The notes beneath the pieces are model-generated. The model was given only the letters and a program-made list of their open reading frames with translations. It searched no databases and was not told the origin of the DNA. A stretch of DNA of 47,010 nucleotides from Faecalibacterium sp. CAG:1138 (GTDB lineage: Bacteria > Bacillota > Clostridia > Christensenellales > CAG-917): NCBI GenBank assembly GCA_000434675.1, contig HF988635.1, positions 101,266 through 148,275 on the forward strand. The letters are read 5' to 3'. Made by a program: the position numbers and the translations under genes. This document shows positions 16,685-24,739 of this stretch, in pieces (within the stretch, counting starts at the first letter, position 1; the number at the start of each line of letters is the position of its first letter).

Positions 16685-16918
16685 TTACAATAAACCTGCT
16701 ATTGCGGAAATTACGTTGGCGCCCGATACGGCTTGCCAGACGAGGTAGGCCAAACTTAGTGCGGCGGCTCCCATAAGCGGCATTATCACGAGATCGAGCT
16801 TTTCGGAAATGGTTTTAGGCTCGGACTTTTTGCGGCTTTTTTTGGATTTTTTTGCATCGTAGGTTACGAAATCGTTTGGTACGTTTTGTTGCGGTTGATA
16901 TCCGTTTTCGGTGAACAT
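16685..16918 (-). CDS. small membrane protein of unknown function upstream of the M50 protease
   Basis: A 77-aa protein with a polar, strongly basic N-terminal half (KKSKKSRKKSEPK near residues 23-35) and hydrophobic C-terminal stretches (about 48-77) consistent with one or two membrane passes. Start ATG at 16918 is preceded by AAGGAG. I recognise no family. It is in the same direction and 25 bases ahead of the M50 gene, so the two are probably one transcript; a regulator or partner of the protease is possible but unproven. Confidence 0.7.
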   Translation of the reverse strand: MFTENGYQPQQNVPNDFVTYDAKKSKKSRKKSEPKTISEKLDLVIMPLMGAAALSLAYLVWQAVSGANVISAIAGLL

Positions 16919-17006
16919 AGAAGGCTCCTTTTTTGTTTTTGGTTTGTAATAGATATGCGGCGGAAAATATAAATATGATAAATTTTTGCGCTCACCGCGC
17001 GGGACC

Positions 17007-17035
17007 TTGACTTTTTCGGTAAATTAAATTAAAAT
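17007..17035 (+). promoter_or_regulatory. promoter of the ROK kinase-radical SAM-RNase G unit
   Basis: TTGACT (17007-17012), 17 bases, TAAAAT (17030-17035). A ribosome site AAGGAGG lies at about 17058-17064. Confidence 0.65.
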
Positions 17036-17069
17036 ATAGTATATATTTTCGGCCATAAAGGAGGCAATC

Positions 17070-18026
17070 ATGTACTATATCGGCATCGACATCGGAGGTA
17101 TGAGCATCAAGGGCGGACTGGTTACCGAAAACGGCGAACTCGTCTTAAAGCAGTCCATAGTCACCCGACCTACCGCAAACGAAGACGTGATTATCGACGA
17201 TATTCACAAGCTTATTTGTTCGCTTCTGGAGAACAAAGGTCTGCACGAATACCAGCTTTCGGGAGTCGGCATCGGCGTTCCGGGCACGGTTGACGGCGAA
17301 AAAGGACGTGTAAGATTTACTCCGAACATCAACTTCAAAAACACTCCGCTGGTGGAAAAGCTTTCCGCAAGGTTTCAGTATAAATTTCCTATCCGTATCT
17401 CGAACGACGCGAACTGCGCGGCCCTCGGCGAAGCGGTCTGGGGCGGAGGCGGCGGCGTTTCCGACAGCATAACCGTTACTCTGGGTACGGGCGTGGGCAC
17501 GGGCTTTTATATCTCCGGCAAGCTTTTTGAAGGCGTCGGCGGCGCAGGCACCGAAGGCGGACATATCGTCATCAAAACGGGCGGCGAAAAATGCGGCTGC
17601 GGCAGACGAGGCTGCTGGGAAGCTTACGCGGCGGCCCCTGCGCTTATCAGGCAGGTCGAGGCGGCTATAGCGAAAAATCCGGACAGCGTGCTGGCCGAAA
17701 TCGCCAAGGAAGAAGGGGACGTTACGGGAAAAACCGTTTTCGAAGCGGTGGAAAAAGGCTGCCCGGTTGCGGCAAAAGTGCTTAAAAAATACGTTTCCTA
17801 CGTCGGGGACGGACTGGTCAATCTGGTGAACATTTTCCGCCCGAAGGTTATCATTATGGGCGGCGGCGTCAGTATGGCGGGCGACGCGCTTATCAAACCG
17901 CTTCAACGCTACGTCAGTTTGCATTCCTTCGCTTCCAAATACAGCCCGAAAACCAAAATCGTGCAGGCAAAACTCGGCAACGACGCAGGTATTATGGGCG
18001 CGGCAACGCTTACGATGAACAAATGA
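17070..18026 (+). CDS. ROK family sugar kinase (glucokinase-like)
   Basis: Cytoplasmic sugar kinase of 318 aa: N-terminal ATP loop IGIDIGGMSIKGGLV, ISNDANCAALGEAVWG with the catalytic aspartate, the zinc-binding ROK signature CGCGRRGCWEAYAA, and the C-terminal IIMGGGVS. No helix-turn-helix at the N-terminus, so it is a kinase rather than a ROK repressor. Glucokinase is the most common role of this Firmicute subgroup; other hexoses are possible. Upstream of the radical SAM gene by nine bases. Confidence 0.9.
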   Translation: MYYIGIDIGGMSIKGGLVTENGELVLKQSIVTRPTANEDVIIDDIHKLICSLLENKGLHEYQLSGVGIGVPGTVDGEKGRVRFTPNINFKNTPLVEKLSARFQYKFPIRISNDANCAALGEAVWGGGGGVSDSITVTLGTGVGTGFYISGKLFEGVGGAGTEGGHIVIKTGGEKCGCGRRGCWEAYAAAPALIRQVEAAIAKNPDSVLAEIAKEEGDVTGKTVFEAVEKGCPVAAKVLKKYVSYVGDGLVNLVNIFRPKVIIMGGGVSMAGDALIKPLQRYVSLHSFASKYSPKTKIVQAKLGNDAGIMGAATLTMNK

Positions 18027-18035
18027 TCGAAAACA

Positions 18036-19826
18036 ATGACCGACGCTAATTTCCAAAGAAAACTGAATGAAATTCTGCTTACCGTCGAAAAGCCCGCAAG
18101 GTACGTCGGCGGCGAGTACAATACCCCCGATATGAAAAAGCCGTTCGAGGCTAATTTGCTGCTGTGCTTTCCGGACGTTTACGAAATCGGAATGAGCAAT
18201 CTGGGGCTTTCGATACTTTATCAGCTGATAAACTCCAAACCCGATTTTATGGCGGAGCGGTGCTATGCGCCGTGGCCCGATTTCGGCAAGAAGCTGAAGG
18301 AAAACGACATACCGCTTTTCAGCCTGGAAAACCGCAAAAAGTTCACCGATTTCGACGTGGTGGGTTTTTCGGTGCAGTACGAACTTTTGTATAGCAACAT
18401 TCTGTATATGTTCGATTTGGCGGGGATTCCGTTTTATGCCAAGGACAGAGGCGACGAATATCCTATCATGATTGCGGGCGGGCCTTGCACCGTCAATCCC
18501 GAGCCGTTCAAAAAATTCTTCGACGTTATAGAAGTGGGTGAAGGCGAGGATATGCTGGTGGAGCTTATGGAGGTCGTCAGGGACGGAAAACGAAAGGGAC
18601 TTTCGAAAAAAGAGATTCTGAAAAACCTCAAAAAAGTGGAAGGCTTGTACGTTCCCGAATTTTTCGAAAAGGGCGAAACGGTTAAAAAAGCCGTGGTCAG
18701 AGATTTCGAAAACGCGTTTTATCCTGTCAAACCGCTGGTTTCAAACATCGAAATCGTGCACGACAGAGCGGTGCTGGAGCTTTACAGAGGTTGCGCGTCG
18801 GGTTGCAGATTTTGTCAGGCGGGGTTCTATTATCGCTCGATAAGAGAGAGGAGCGCCGAGAAAAATCTGGAAAACGCCAAGGCCATGCTGAAAAATACGG
18901 GATTTGACGAAATGAGCCTTTCCAGTCTTTCGACGGGCGACTACACAAAGCTGCTTCCGCTTATCGAGGGGTTGCAGGACTTTATAAAAGACAGACATAT
19001 AAGGCTGGCGCTGCCGTCGCTTAGATTGAACAGCTTCGAGGGCGCGTTCGCTTTGCAGACGAGAATGAACAGCCTTACCTTTGCCCCTGAAGCGGGGACG
19101 CAGAGGCTGAGGAACGTCATAAACAAAAACATCACCGAGGAAGAAATTTTCACCGCGCTGACGGAGGCGTTTTCAAAGGGATACAATCACGTCAAATTCT
19201 ACTTTATGCTCGGCCTGCCGACGGAAACCGACGACGACCTTTTGGGCATGGTGGATCTGGTGAAAAGGATAAGAGAGCTGTATGTCCGATTGACGCACAA
19301 AAAAGACGTTACGATAGGAGTCAGCTGTTCGGTGTTTATTCCGAAGCCGGTTACGCCGTTTCAATGGGAAAGGCAGATTGGCTTCGACGAAATGCGTCAT
19401 AAGCAGGACCTTCTTAGGGCGGAATTCAAAAACGTGAAGGGCGTGTCGTTCAGCTATCACGGCGCGGAGACGAGCGTTCTGGAAGAGGTTTTCGCAGTGG
19501 GCGACGACAAACTGAACGAAGTGCTGGTGAGAGCTTTCGAGCTTGGCGCGAAATTCGACGGTTGGACGGAATATTTCGACTACGAATTGTGGCTTAAGGC
19601 GCTTGCCGATTGCAATATAAAAATCGAGGACTACACGAGAGAATTTGCCGAGGACGAGGAGCTGCCGTGGGATTTTGTCGACACTACCGTCAGAAAAGAT
19701 TACCTTCTGAAGGAACGCCGCAAAGCGTATAAGGCCGAAACAACCAGAAACTGCAGAGAAGGCTGCAACGGCTGCGGCGCAACCAAAAACGTCAGATGCG
19801 TCAAGGCAGACGGAGGCGCTTTATGA
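18036..19826 (+). CDS. TIGR03960-family B12-binding-domain radical SAM protein
   Basis: The 596-aa protein has an N-terminal Rossmann-like, cobalamin-binding-type domain (about 30-200) and a radical SAM core with the 4Fe-4S motif CASGCRFCQAGFYYRSIRER (CX3CX2C, about residue 250). A Cys-rich C-terminus, CREGCNGCGATKNVRC, may bind a second metal centre. The B12 site motif is not obvious. Members of this family sit next to DUF2344 and RNase G in Clostridia, as here; the modified substrate (RNA or ribosomal protein) is not established. Confidence 0.9.
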   Translation: MTDANFQRKLNEILLTVEKPARYVGGEYNTPDMKKPFEANLLLCFPDVYEIGMSNLGLSILYQLINSKPDFMAERCYAPWPDFGKKLKENDIPLFSLENRKKFTDFDVVGFSVQYELLYSNILYMFDLAGIPFYAKDRGDEYPIMIAGGPCTVNPEPFKKFFDVIEVGEGEDMLVELMEVVRDGKRKGLSKKEILKNLKKVEGLYVPEFFEKGETVKKAVVRDFENAFYPVKPLVSNIEIVHDRAVLELYRGCASGCRFCQAGFYYRSIRERSAEKNLENAKAMLKNTGFDEMSLSSLSTGDYTKLLPLIEGLQDFIKDRHIRLALPSLRLNSFEGAFALQTRMNSLTFAPEAGTQRLRNVINKNITEEEIFTALTEAFSKGYNHVKFYFMLGLPTETDDDLLGMVDLVKRIRELYVRLTHKKDVTIGVSCSVFIPKPVTPFQWERQIGFDEMRHKQDLLRAEFKNVKGVSFSYHGAETSVLEEVFAVGDDKLNEVLVRAFELGAKFDGWTEYFDYELWLKALADCNIKIEDYTREFAEDEELPWDFVDTTVRKDYLLKERRKAYKAETTRNCREGCNGCGATKNVRCVKADGGAL

Positions 19827-20497
19827 TTACGTTAAAATATCGAAAAAGCGGCAACGCGGTTTTTATATCGCATATCGACACCTTGCGCGGCATGGTGCGC
19901 GCGATAAGGCGCGCCGAAATAAACATGGCCTATTCAAAAGGTTTCAATCCGCACATGCTGCTGTTTTTCAGCCCGCCGCTTGCTTTGGGGATAAGCAGCG
20001 AGGCGGAATACGTTACCGCGGATTGCACGGGCATGACGCCGCAAGAATTTTTGGAGGCGTACAACAAAGCGTGCGCGCCCGGATTTGAAGGGATAGAATG
20101 TTTCGAAACGGAAAAATCGCCTAACCTCGCGGGGAAAATCGTGTCGGCGGAATATTTTCTGCCGTGCGCAGACGCCGAAAAAGCCGCGACGGCCGCAAAA
20201 GAGGTTGAGCGCCGAACGGTTTACGAAGCGACGTACCAAGTGAAGGGAAAACCCGAAACCAAGGACGTCAGACCGCTTATACACGCCGTTTCGGCCGTGG
20301 AAAACGGACTCGTCGTAAGACTTGCGACGGGTAACACCAACCTCAGGGCAGACAGACTGGTGAACGCGCTTAACGCGGATTTCGGCCTTGACGTGCTGCT
20401 GACAGACGTTGTGAAAACGGCGCAGTTCGTTTGCCCGAACGGAAAAATCACGAACGTGGACGACTATCTGAAAAACTTCGGAGAAACGACAAAATGA
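19823..20497 (+). CDS. TIGR03936 / DUF2344 radical SAM-associated protein
   Basis: The 224-aa protein starts at the ATG at 19823 that overlaps the radical SAM stop (ATGA), behind CGGAGG. Typical opening YRKSGNAVFISHIDTLRGMVRAIRRA-type region followed by FNPHMLLFFSPPLALGI. It is fused to the radical SAM protein in some genomes, which together with the overlap suggests a complex. No catalytic motif is recognised. Its stop overlaps the RNase G start by four bases. Confidence 0.9.
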   Translation: MITLKYRKSGNAVFISHIDTLRGMVRAIRRAEINMAYSKGFNPHMLLFFSPPLALGISSEAEYVTADCTGMTPQEFLEAYNKACAPGFEGIECFETEKSPNLAGKIVSAEYFLPCADAEKAATAAKEVERRTVYEATYQVKGKPETKDVRPLIHAVSAVENGLVVRLATGNTNLRADRLVNALNADFGLDVLLTDVVKTAQFVCPNGKITNVDDYLKNFGETTK

Positions 20498-21984
20498 AGA
20501 GAATTTACATCGATTACCATCCAAAAAGAGTGAAGGTTGCCCTCGTCGAAAACGGCGAGGTGGTTGAATTTTACATCGAGCGCAGCAGTATGCCGAAGCT
20601 GGTAGGAAACATATATAAAGGAAAAGTCGTCAACGTGCTGTCGAGCATGAAGGCGGCGTTTGTGAACATCGGCTTGGAGAGAAACGCTTTTCTGCACGTC
20701 GGCGAAACGCTGGTGGACCCGAAAGACATCAAGCAATCGGTGGGCACGGGAAGCTTGAACGTTAGCCCGGGCGACGTGATTATGTGCCAGGTCGTTAAGG
20801 ACCATTTCGGGACGAAAGGCGTGCGAATTTCGCAGAACGTTTCTATCCCGGGAAGACTGTTGGTCATTATGCCGTACGTCAATTTCGTGGGCATCTCGCA
20901 CAAGATCGAGGATGAGGACGAACGCAAACGTCTGGAGCAGCTGGTGTCGTCGCATCAACCGCAGAATATAGGGTTTATCGTAAGAACCGAAGCGGCTAAA
21001 GCCTCGGATGAGGAAATTCTGGCCGAAATGGACAAGCTGGTTTCGAAGTGGAAAAACATACTTTCGAGCTTCCAGCGCGCGCCTGTCTGCACCACCGTTT
21101 ACGAGGAAGGCGACCTTATCTTCAGAACGATAAGGGACTTTTTGTCGGACGACGTGGACGACATCTTCGTCAACAACGAAAACGTCTATCGCGACCTTGC
21201 CGAAAAGCTGCAATCGCTGTACCCGAACAAGAAGCTTCTGAAGTATTATCCCGGCGAGGACAATATGTTCGTTCACTACGGTTTCCAAAAGCAGATCGAC
21301 GGACTCCTGAAGAGAAAAGTCGTTATGAAAAACGGCACCTATCTCGTCATCGACAGAACCGAAGCGCTGACGGTTATCGACGTCAACACGGGCAAATTCG
21401 TCGGAAACACAGACCTCGAGCAAACGGTTTTTGAAACGAATATGGTTGCGACGGCGGAAATTGCAAAGCAGCTTCGCCTGAGAAACATCGGCGGCATCGT
21501 CGTTATCGACTTTATAGATATGGCGGACGAGGAACACCGAAAAGCGGTGGTGGAGGAGCTTGGAAAGCACCTCGCAAAGGACCGTATTCACACCAGTCAG
21601 CCGGTTATGACGAATTTGGGACTTGTGGAGCTGACGAGAAAAAAGACGAGAAGCATGATCGACGCGGTTATGCTGAGAGAGTGCCCGTATTGCCACGGCG
21701 ACGGCTACGTTTTTAGCGAAGAGCTGGTGATATTGAATCTGCGCGACGCGCTGTTCGAGCATTTCCAAAAGTCGTCCGCAACGTCGGTTATCGTGCATAT
21801 CCACCCGGACGTGTTTGCAAAAGTGTTCGCTTTGAGATACCTTTCAAAAGAGTGCCAGTCCGCGTGGAAGGGTAAGAGAATTTACCTCATTCCCGACAGC
21901 ACCATTCACGCAGAAGCCTTCACCATCAAAGAGGATAACAGCAAAATTCTCACCTTGCCGTCCTCGGCAAAAATGCTCTATTAG
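20494..21984 (+). CDS. rng: ribonuclease E/G family endoribonuclease
   Basis: The 496-aa protein (ATG 20494, overlapping the previous stop) has an S1 RNA-binding domain (about 35-130; NIYKGKVVNVLSSMKAAFVNI), the 5'-sensor/RNase H-like region, the Mg-binding aspartates in TVIDVNTGKFVG and VVIDFIDM, and the Zn-link CPYCHGDG. It lacks the long C-terminal scaffold, so it is RNase G size. It processes rRNA and initiates mRNA decay. Followed by a gap and the L21 promoter, with no clear terminator in between. Confidence 0.94.
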   Translation: MKRIYIDYHPKRVKVALVENGEVVEFYIERSSMPKLVGNIYKGKVVNVLSSMKAAFVNIGLERNAFLHVGETLVDPKDIKQSVGTGSLNVSPGDVIMCQVVKDHFGTKGVRISQNVSIPGRLLVIMPYVNFVGISHKIEDEDERKRLEQLVSSHQPQNIGFIVRTEAAKASDEEILAEMDKLVSKWKNILSSFQRAPVCTTVYEEGDLIFRTIRDFLSDDVDDIFVNNENVYRDLAEKLQSLYPNKKLLKYYPGEDNMFVHYGFQKQIDGLLKRKVVMKNGTYLVIDRTEALTVIDVNTGKFVGNTDLEQTVFETNMVATAEIAKQLRLRNIGGIVVIDFIDMADEEHRKAVVEELGKHLAKDRIHTSQPVMTNLGLVELTRKKTRSMIDAVMLRECPYCHGDGYVFSEELVILNLRDALFEHFQKSSATSVIVHIHPDVFAKVFALRYLSKECQSAWKGKRIYLIPDSTIHAEAFTIKEDNSKILTLPSSAKMLY

Positions 21985-22051
21985 GGCGCAGAGGCTTGGA
22001 AAGAAAACTTTTTATATAATAAATTATATATTCAAAACGGGGTGGTTTTTG

Positions 22052-22080
22052 TTGACATCGCCTCGTTTTTATGCTAAATT
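22052..22080 (+). promoter_or_regulatory. promoter of the L21-Prp-L27 operon
   Basis: Perfect TTGACA (22052-22057), 17 bases, TAAATT (22075-22080). Predicted transcript start near 22087. Confidence 0.8.
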
Positions 22081-22086
22081 ATACAT

Positions 22087-22179
22087 CGAGCCACGTGCAG
22101 AGGGTTGAAAGCGCGGTTTCCCGCCACCTGAAAATCAATGATTGAAAGCAGTGAGACTGGAAAGAGGAGGTATTTTCTT
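22087..22179 (+). ncRNA. candidate ribosomal protein L21 leader (autoregulatory mRNA structure)
   Basis: A 93-base untranslated leader precedes rplU and contains GC-rich pairing elements (GCGG-N3-CCGC around 22115-22127 and TCAAT-N-ATTGA around 22134-22144), followed by a purine-rich GAGACTGGAAAGAGGAGG tail that includes the ribosome site. Position and length match the L21 leader known ahead of rplU in Firmicutes; L21 protein is thought to bind it. I could not run a covariance model, so this rests on position and structure only. Confidence 0.55.
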
Positions 22180-22485
22180 ATGTATGCAATCGTAGCTACC
22201 GGAGGCAAACAGCTTAAAGTTGAAGAAGGCCAAATTGTTAAGGTTGAAAAATTGGACGCCGAAGCGGGCGCAACCGTTAAGTTGGACGTTCTTATGCTGG
22301 CAGACGGCGCCGAAATCGTTACCGGCAATCCTGTGAGCGGCGCATGCGTCGAAGCCGAAGTTCTTTACAACGACAAATTCGACAAAGTTATCGTTTACAA
22401 GTACAAAGCCAAGAAAAACGAACGCAAACGCCAAGGCCATCGTCAACCGTACACGGCTTTGAAAATCACAAAAATCGTTAAGTAA
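22180..22485 (+). CDS. rplU: 50S ribosomal protein L21
   Basis: The 101-aa protein starts MYAIVATGGKQLKVEEGQ, has the beta-barrel core and the signature YKAKKNERKRQGHRQPYT near the C-terminus. Start ATG at 22180 behind GAGGAGG; an in-frame ATG 42 bases upstream lies in the structured leader and is not used in the family. Binds 23S rRNA in the large subunit. Confidence 0.97.
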   Translation: MYAIVATGGKQLKVEEGQIVKVEKLDAEAGATVKLDVLMLADGAEIVTGNPVSGACVEAEVLYNDKFDKVIVYKYKAKKNERKRQGHRQPYTALKITKIVK

Positions 22486-22493
22486 CAAACACA

Positions 22494-22823
22494 ATGACAA
22501 CCGTTAAATTCGGAAAATCGGGCAATAGAATAGTGAGCGTCGAGTGCGACGGGCACACCGGCTACGGAGTCGAGGGCGAGGATATCGTCTGCGCGGCTCT
22601 GTCAAGCATAGTTCAGACGGCCGTTTTGGGCCTTATGAGGGTGGCCGGCATCAACGTCGAATATACGGTGAGGCAAGAGGAAGGATACCTGAAAGCGGTG
22701 CTTCCGAAAAACCTTTCCGAGCGTCAGACTCACGACGCAGACGTCATTCTTTCGACCTTGCTTTTGGGAGTGTCCGACCTGTACGAGGGATTTTCCGATT
22801 TCATCAATTTGGAGGTAAAGTAA
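22494..22823 (+). CDS. prp: ribosomal-processing cysteine protease Prp
   Basis: The 109-aa protein carries the Prp catalytic pair: H21 in CDGHTGYG and C33 in DIVCAALSSI. Prp removes the N-terminal extension of L27 in Firmicutes that have one, and L27 next door does have one. It starts eight bases after rplU without an evident ribosome site, so low-level coupled translation is likely. Its last codons carry the GGAGG site of rpmA. Confidence 0.94.
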   Translation: MTTVKFGKSGNRIVSVECDGHTGYGVEGEDIVCAALSSIVQTAVLGLMRVAGINVEYTVRQEEGYLKAVLPKNLSERQTHDADVILSTLLLGVSDLYEGFSDFINLEVK

Positions 22824-23108
22824 ATGTTTATTATTATTCAACTTTTCGCTCATAAAAAAGGTAGTGGTAGCTCCCACAACGGTCGTGACAGCGCGTCCAA
22901 ACGTCTGGGTGCCAAAAGAGCCGACGGTCAATTTGCAAAAGCCGGCAACATTTTGGTTCGTCAACGCGGAACCGCTATCCATCCGGGTCTTAACGTGGGC
23001 ATCGGCTCCGACGACACTCTGTTTGCGTTGGTAGACGGCACCGTACGCTTTGAAAGAAAGGGCAAAAAAGATAAAAAAGTCAGCGTTTATCCTGTAAGCG
23101 CCGAATAG
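22824..23108 (+). CDS. rpmA: 50S ribosomal protein L27 with Prp-cleavable leader
   Basis: The 94-aa protein has the L27 core HKKGSGSSHNGRDS and GQFAKAGNILVRQRGT. Nine residues, MFIIIQLFA, precede HKKG; this matches the hydrophobic leader ending in (F)FA that Prp removes before L27 can reach the peptidyl transferase centre. Last gene of the L21 operon; obgE, often next, is not present. Confidence 0.96.
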   Translation: MFIIIQLFAHKKGSGSSHNGRDSASKRLGAKRADGQFAKAGNILVRQRGTAIHPGLNVGIGSDDTLFALVDGTVRFERKGKKDKKVSVYPVSAE

Positions 23109-23126
23109 TGCAAACAAAACGAAATC

Positions 23127-23153
23127 AAAGGTTGCCTCGCGCAACCTTTTTTT
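23127..23153 (+). terminator. intrinsic terminator after rpmA
   Basis: GGTTGC-N5-GCAACC followed by seven T. Confidence 0.88.
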
Positions 23154-23195
23154 GTAAATAATTAGGTATGCGCGCGCGTACACGAAAGAAAAGCT

Positions 23196-24020
23196 ATGGA
23201 TTATACGATAGAAAAAGGCAAAATCACGGTTTTGGGCAGTGAATTTTTCGATCCGCAGGCCACTTTGGAGTGCGGTCAGCTGTTCCGCTACAAAAAAACC
23301 GAGGACGGATACGTCGTTTTTGCCCTAAATCACAAGGCAGAGGTCAAAAAAGAGGGAAATAACGTAATAATTTATACAAATTCCGAATATTTTTTTGAAA
23401 AATACTTTGATTTGCGCAGAAACTATGGTATAATAGTGTCAGAATTAAGCGATAAAAGCCTAATTCCTGCACAAGCCGAATACGGCAAAGGCATCAGAAT
23501 CTTGAATCAGGACCCTTTGGAGACGTTGTTTTCCTTCATTATAAGCGCAAACAACAACATTCCGAGGATAAAAGGCATACTGGAAAGGATTGCCGAGGGA
23601 CTGGGAGAAACGGCGGACGGCTTCTATGCGTTTCCGACGGCGGAAAAACTGGCGTCGGCAGGCGAAAGCTTTTACAGAAGCGTCGGGGCAGGTTACAGAG
23701 CCGCGTATCTCGACAAAACCGCAAAGGCGATAGCGGGCGGCTTCGACCTCGAGAAGGTGTACGATATGAGCACCGACGAGGCGCGGAAATATCTTTATAG
23801 GCTGACGGGAGTGGGCCCGAAGGTGTGCGACTGCATTCTGCTGTTTGCATATCACAAAACCGACACCTTCCCCGTGGATACCTGGATCAAAAAAGTGTTC
23901 GTGGACCTCTTCGGCTACGAAACCACTCCGAAAGAAATGTCCGAAAAGCTTCTGGAAAAGTTCGGAAATCTGTCGGGTTACGCGCAACAATACTTGTTTT
24001 ATTATAAACGAGGACAATAA
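23196..24020 (+). CDS. 8-oxoguanine DNA glycosylase (OGG family)
   Basis: The 274-aa bifunctional glycosylase/lyase removes oxidised guanine. N-terminal OGG domain: TLECGQLFRYKKTEDGYV (about 24-40). HhH-GPD domain: LTGVGPKVCDCILLFAY, with the Schiff-base lysine in GPKVCD, and FPVDTWI supplying the catalytic aspartate. This matches the eukaryotic/clostridial Ogg1-type layout rather than MutM. The ribosome site is weak. It lies where obgE usually follows rpmA. Confidence 0.9.
   Translation: MDYTIEKGKITVLGSEFFDPQATLECGQLFRYKKTEDGYVVFALNHKAEVKKEGNNVIIYTNSEYFFEKYFDLRRNYGIIVSELSDKSLIPAQAEYGKGIRILNQDPLETLFSFIISANNNIPRIKGILERIAEGLGETADGFYAFPTAEKLASAGESFYRSVGAGYRAAYLDKTAKAIAGGFDLEKVYDMSTDEARKYLYRLTGVGPKVCDCILLFAYHKTDTFPVDTWIKKVFVDLFGYETTPKEMSEKLLEKFGNLSGYAQQYLFYYKRGQ
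23407..23434 (+). promoter_or_regulatory. promoter-like sequence inside the OGG gene
   Basis: TTGATT (23407-23412), 16 bases, TATAAT (23429-23434) with TGG extended -10. It could serve the downstream NYN gene or be an accident of codons; evidence is sequence match only. Confidence 0.3.
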
Positions 24021-24053
24021 AAACAAAAAAGAATTTTATTTGGAGGAACTACT

Positions 24054-24566
24054 ATGGCTAAAAAAATCGTTGTTTTGGCGGATATCGAAAGCGTGAGAAT
24101 CCCGTTCGACTCTTTTGAAAAATCCCTCAAAGAAGTTGCAAAAATGGGCGAAATCGCAGGCATCAAATTCTACGGCTATTCCGCAAAACGTACCAAAGAC
24201 TATGCCGAATTCATTCAGGCAAACAACTACGACGCGTTGTCCAGCCTTCCGCGCAAACGTAAAGGCAAACTCGACCTCCGTCAGGTTATCGACGCTGTAA
24301 GCCTCGCTCAGACCGGCCACATTGACGCTTTCTACATCCTTTACGGCAACGGCGACATCAAACCGCTTATCAGCTATCTCAAAACCCGCGGCCTCGAAGT
24401 GTACGCAGGCGTTGCAAAACCTGACCTCAACAGCGCTCTTTGCAACAAGACCATCGTTCTGGAAAACGCTGTGTTCGCCGCAGAACATACCGCTCCTAAA
24501 GCCAAAAAGGCCGCTACGAACGATGACGACGACCTGCTTGCTCAGCTCACCGCTTTGCTTAAATAG
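24054..24566 (+). CDS. NYN (PIN-like) domain protein
   Basis: The 170-aa protein resembles the NYN/LabA-like fold: first acidic position in VVLADIES (D10), a central segment DLRQVIDAVSLAQTGHIDAFYIL comparable to the usual VDxALxxDA...DxxxLVS, and YGNGDIKPLISYLKTRGLEVY replacing the common SGDSDF-PLI. Such domains are metal-dependent RNases or RNA-binding proteins. The acidic GNGD variant makes activity uncertain. Ends in a charged tail with a DDDD cluster. Strong ribosome site TGGAGGA; own terminator. Distant paralogue of the NYN protein at 27062. Confidence 0.7.
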   Translation: MAKKIVVLADIESVRIPFDSFEKSLKEVAKMGEIAGIKFYGYSAKRTKDYAEFIQANNYDALSSLPRKRKGKLDLRQVIDAVSLAQTGHIDAFYILYGNGDIKPLISYLKTRGLEVYAGVAKPDLNSALCNKTIVLENAVFAAEHTAPKAKKAATNDDDDLLAQLTALLK

Positions 24567-24582
24567 TCGGTTTCTGAAATAT

Positions 24583-24609
24583 ACGGATTGCTTTGCAATC
24601 CGTTTTTTC
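24583..24609 (+). terminator. intrinsic terminator after the first NYN gene
   Basis: ACGGATTGC-N3-GCAATCCGT followed by a T-run. Confidence 0.88.
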
Positions 24610-24677
24610 TTACTTGCAAAATTTGCAAACAGTTTGCAAAACTATCCGAGGTTCTGCAAAAGACGATACAACTTATG

Positions 24678-24707
24678 TTGACTTTGGTTTTTTAGGTGTA
24701 GTATAAT
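24678..24707 (+). promoter_or_regulatory. promoter of the nfeD-floA unit
   Basis: TTGACT (24678-24683), 18 bases, TATAAT (24702-24707). Ribosome site AAAGGAGG follows at about 24724-24731. Confidence 0.75.
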
Positions 24708-24739
24708 TAAATCGTAAAAAAGAAAAGGAGGTAAGATAT

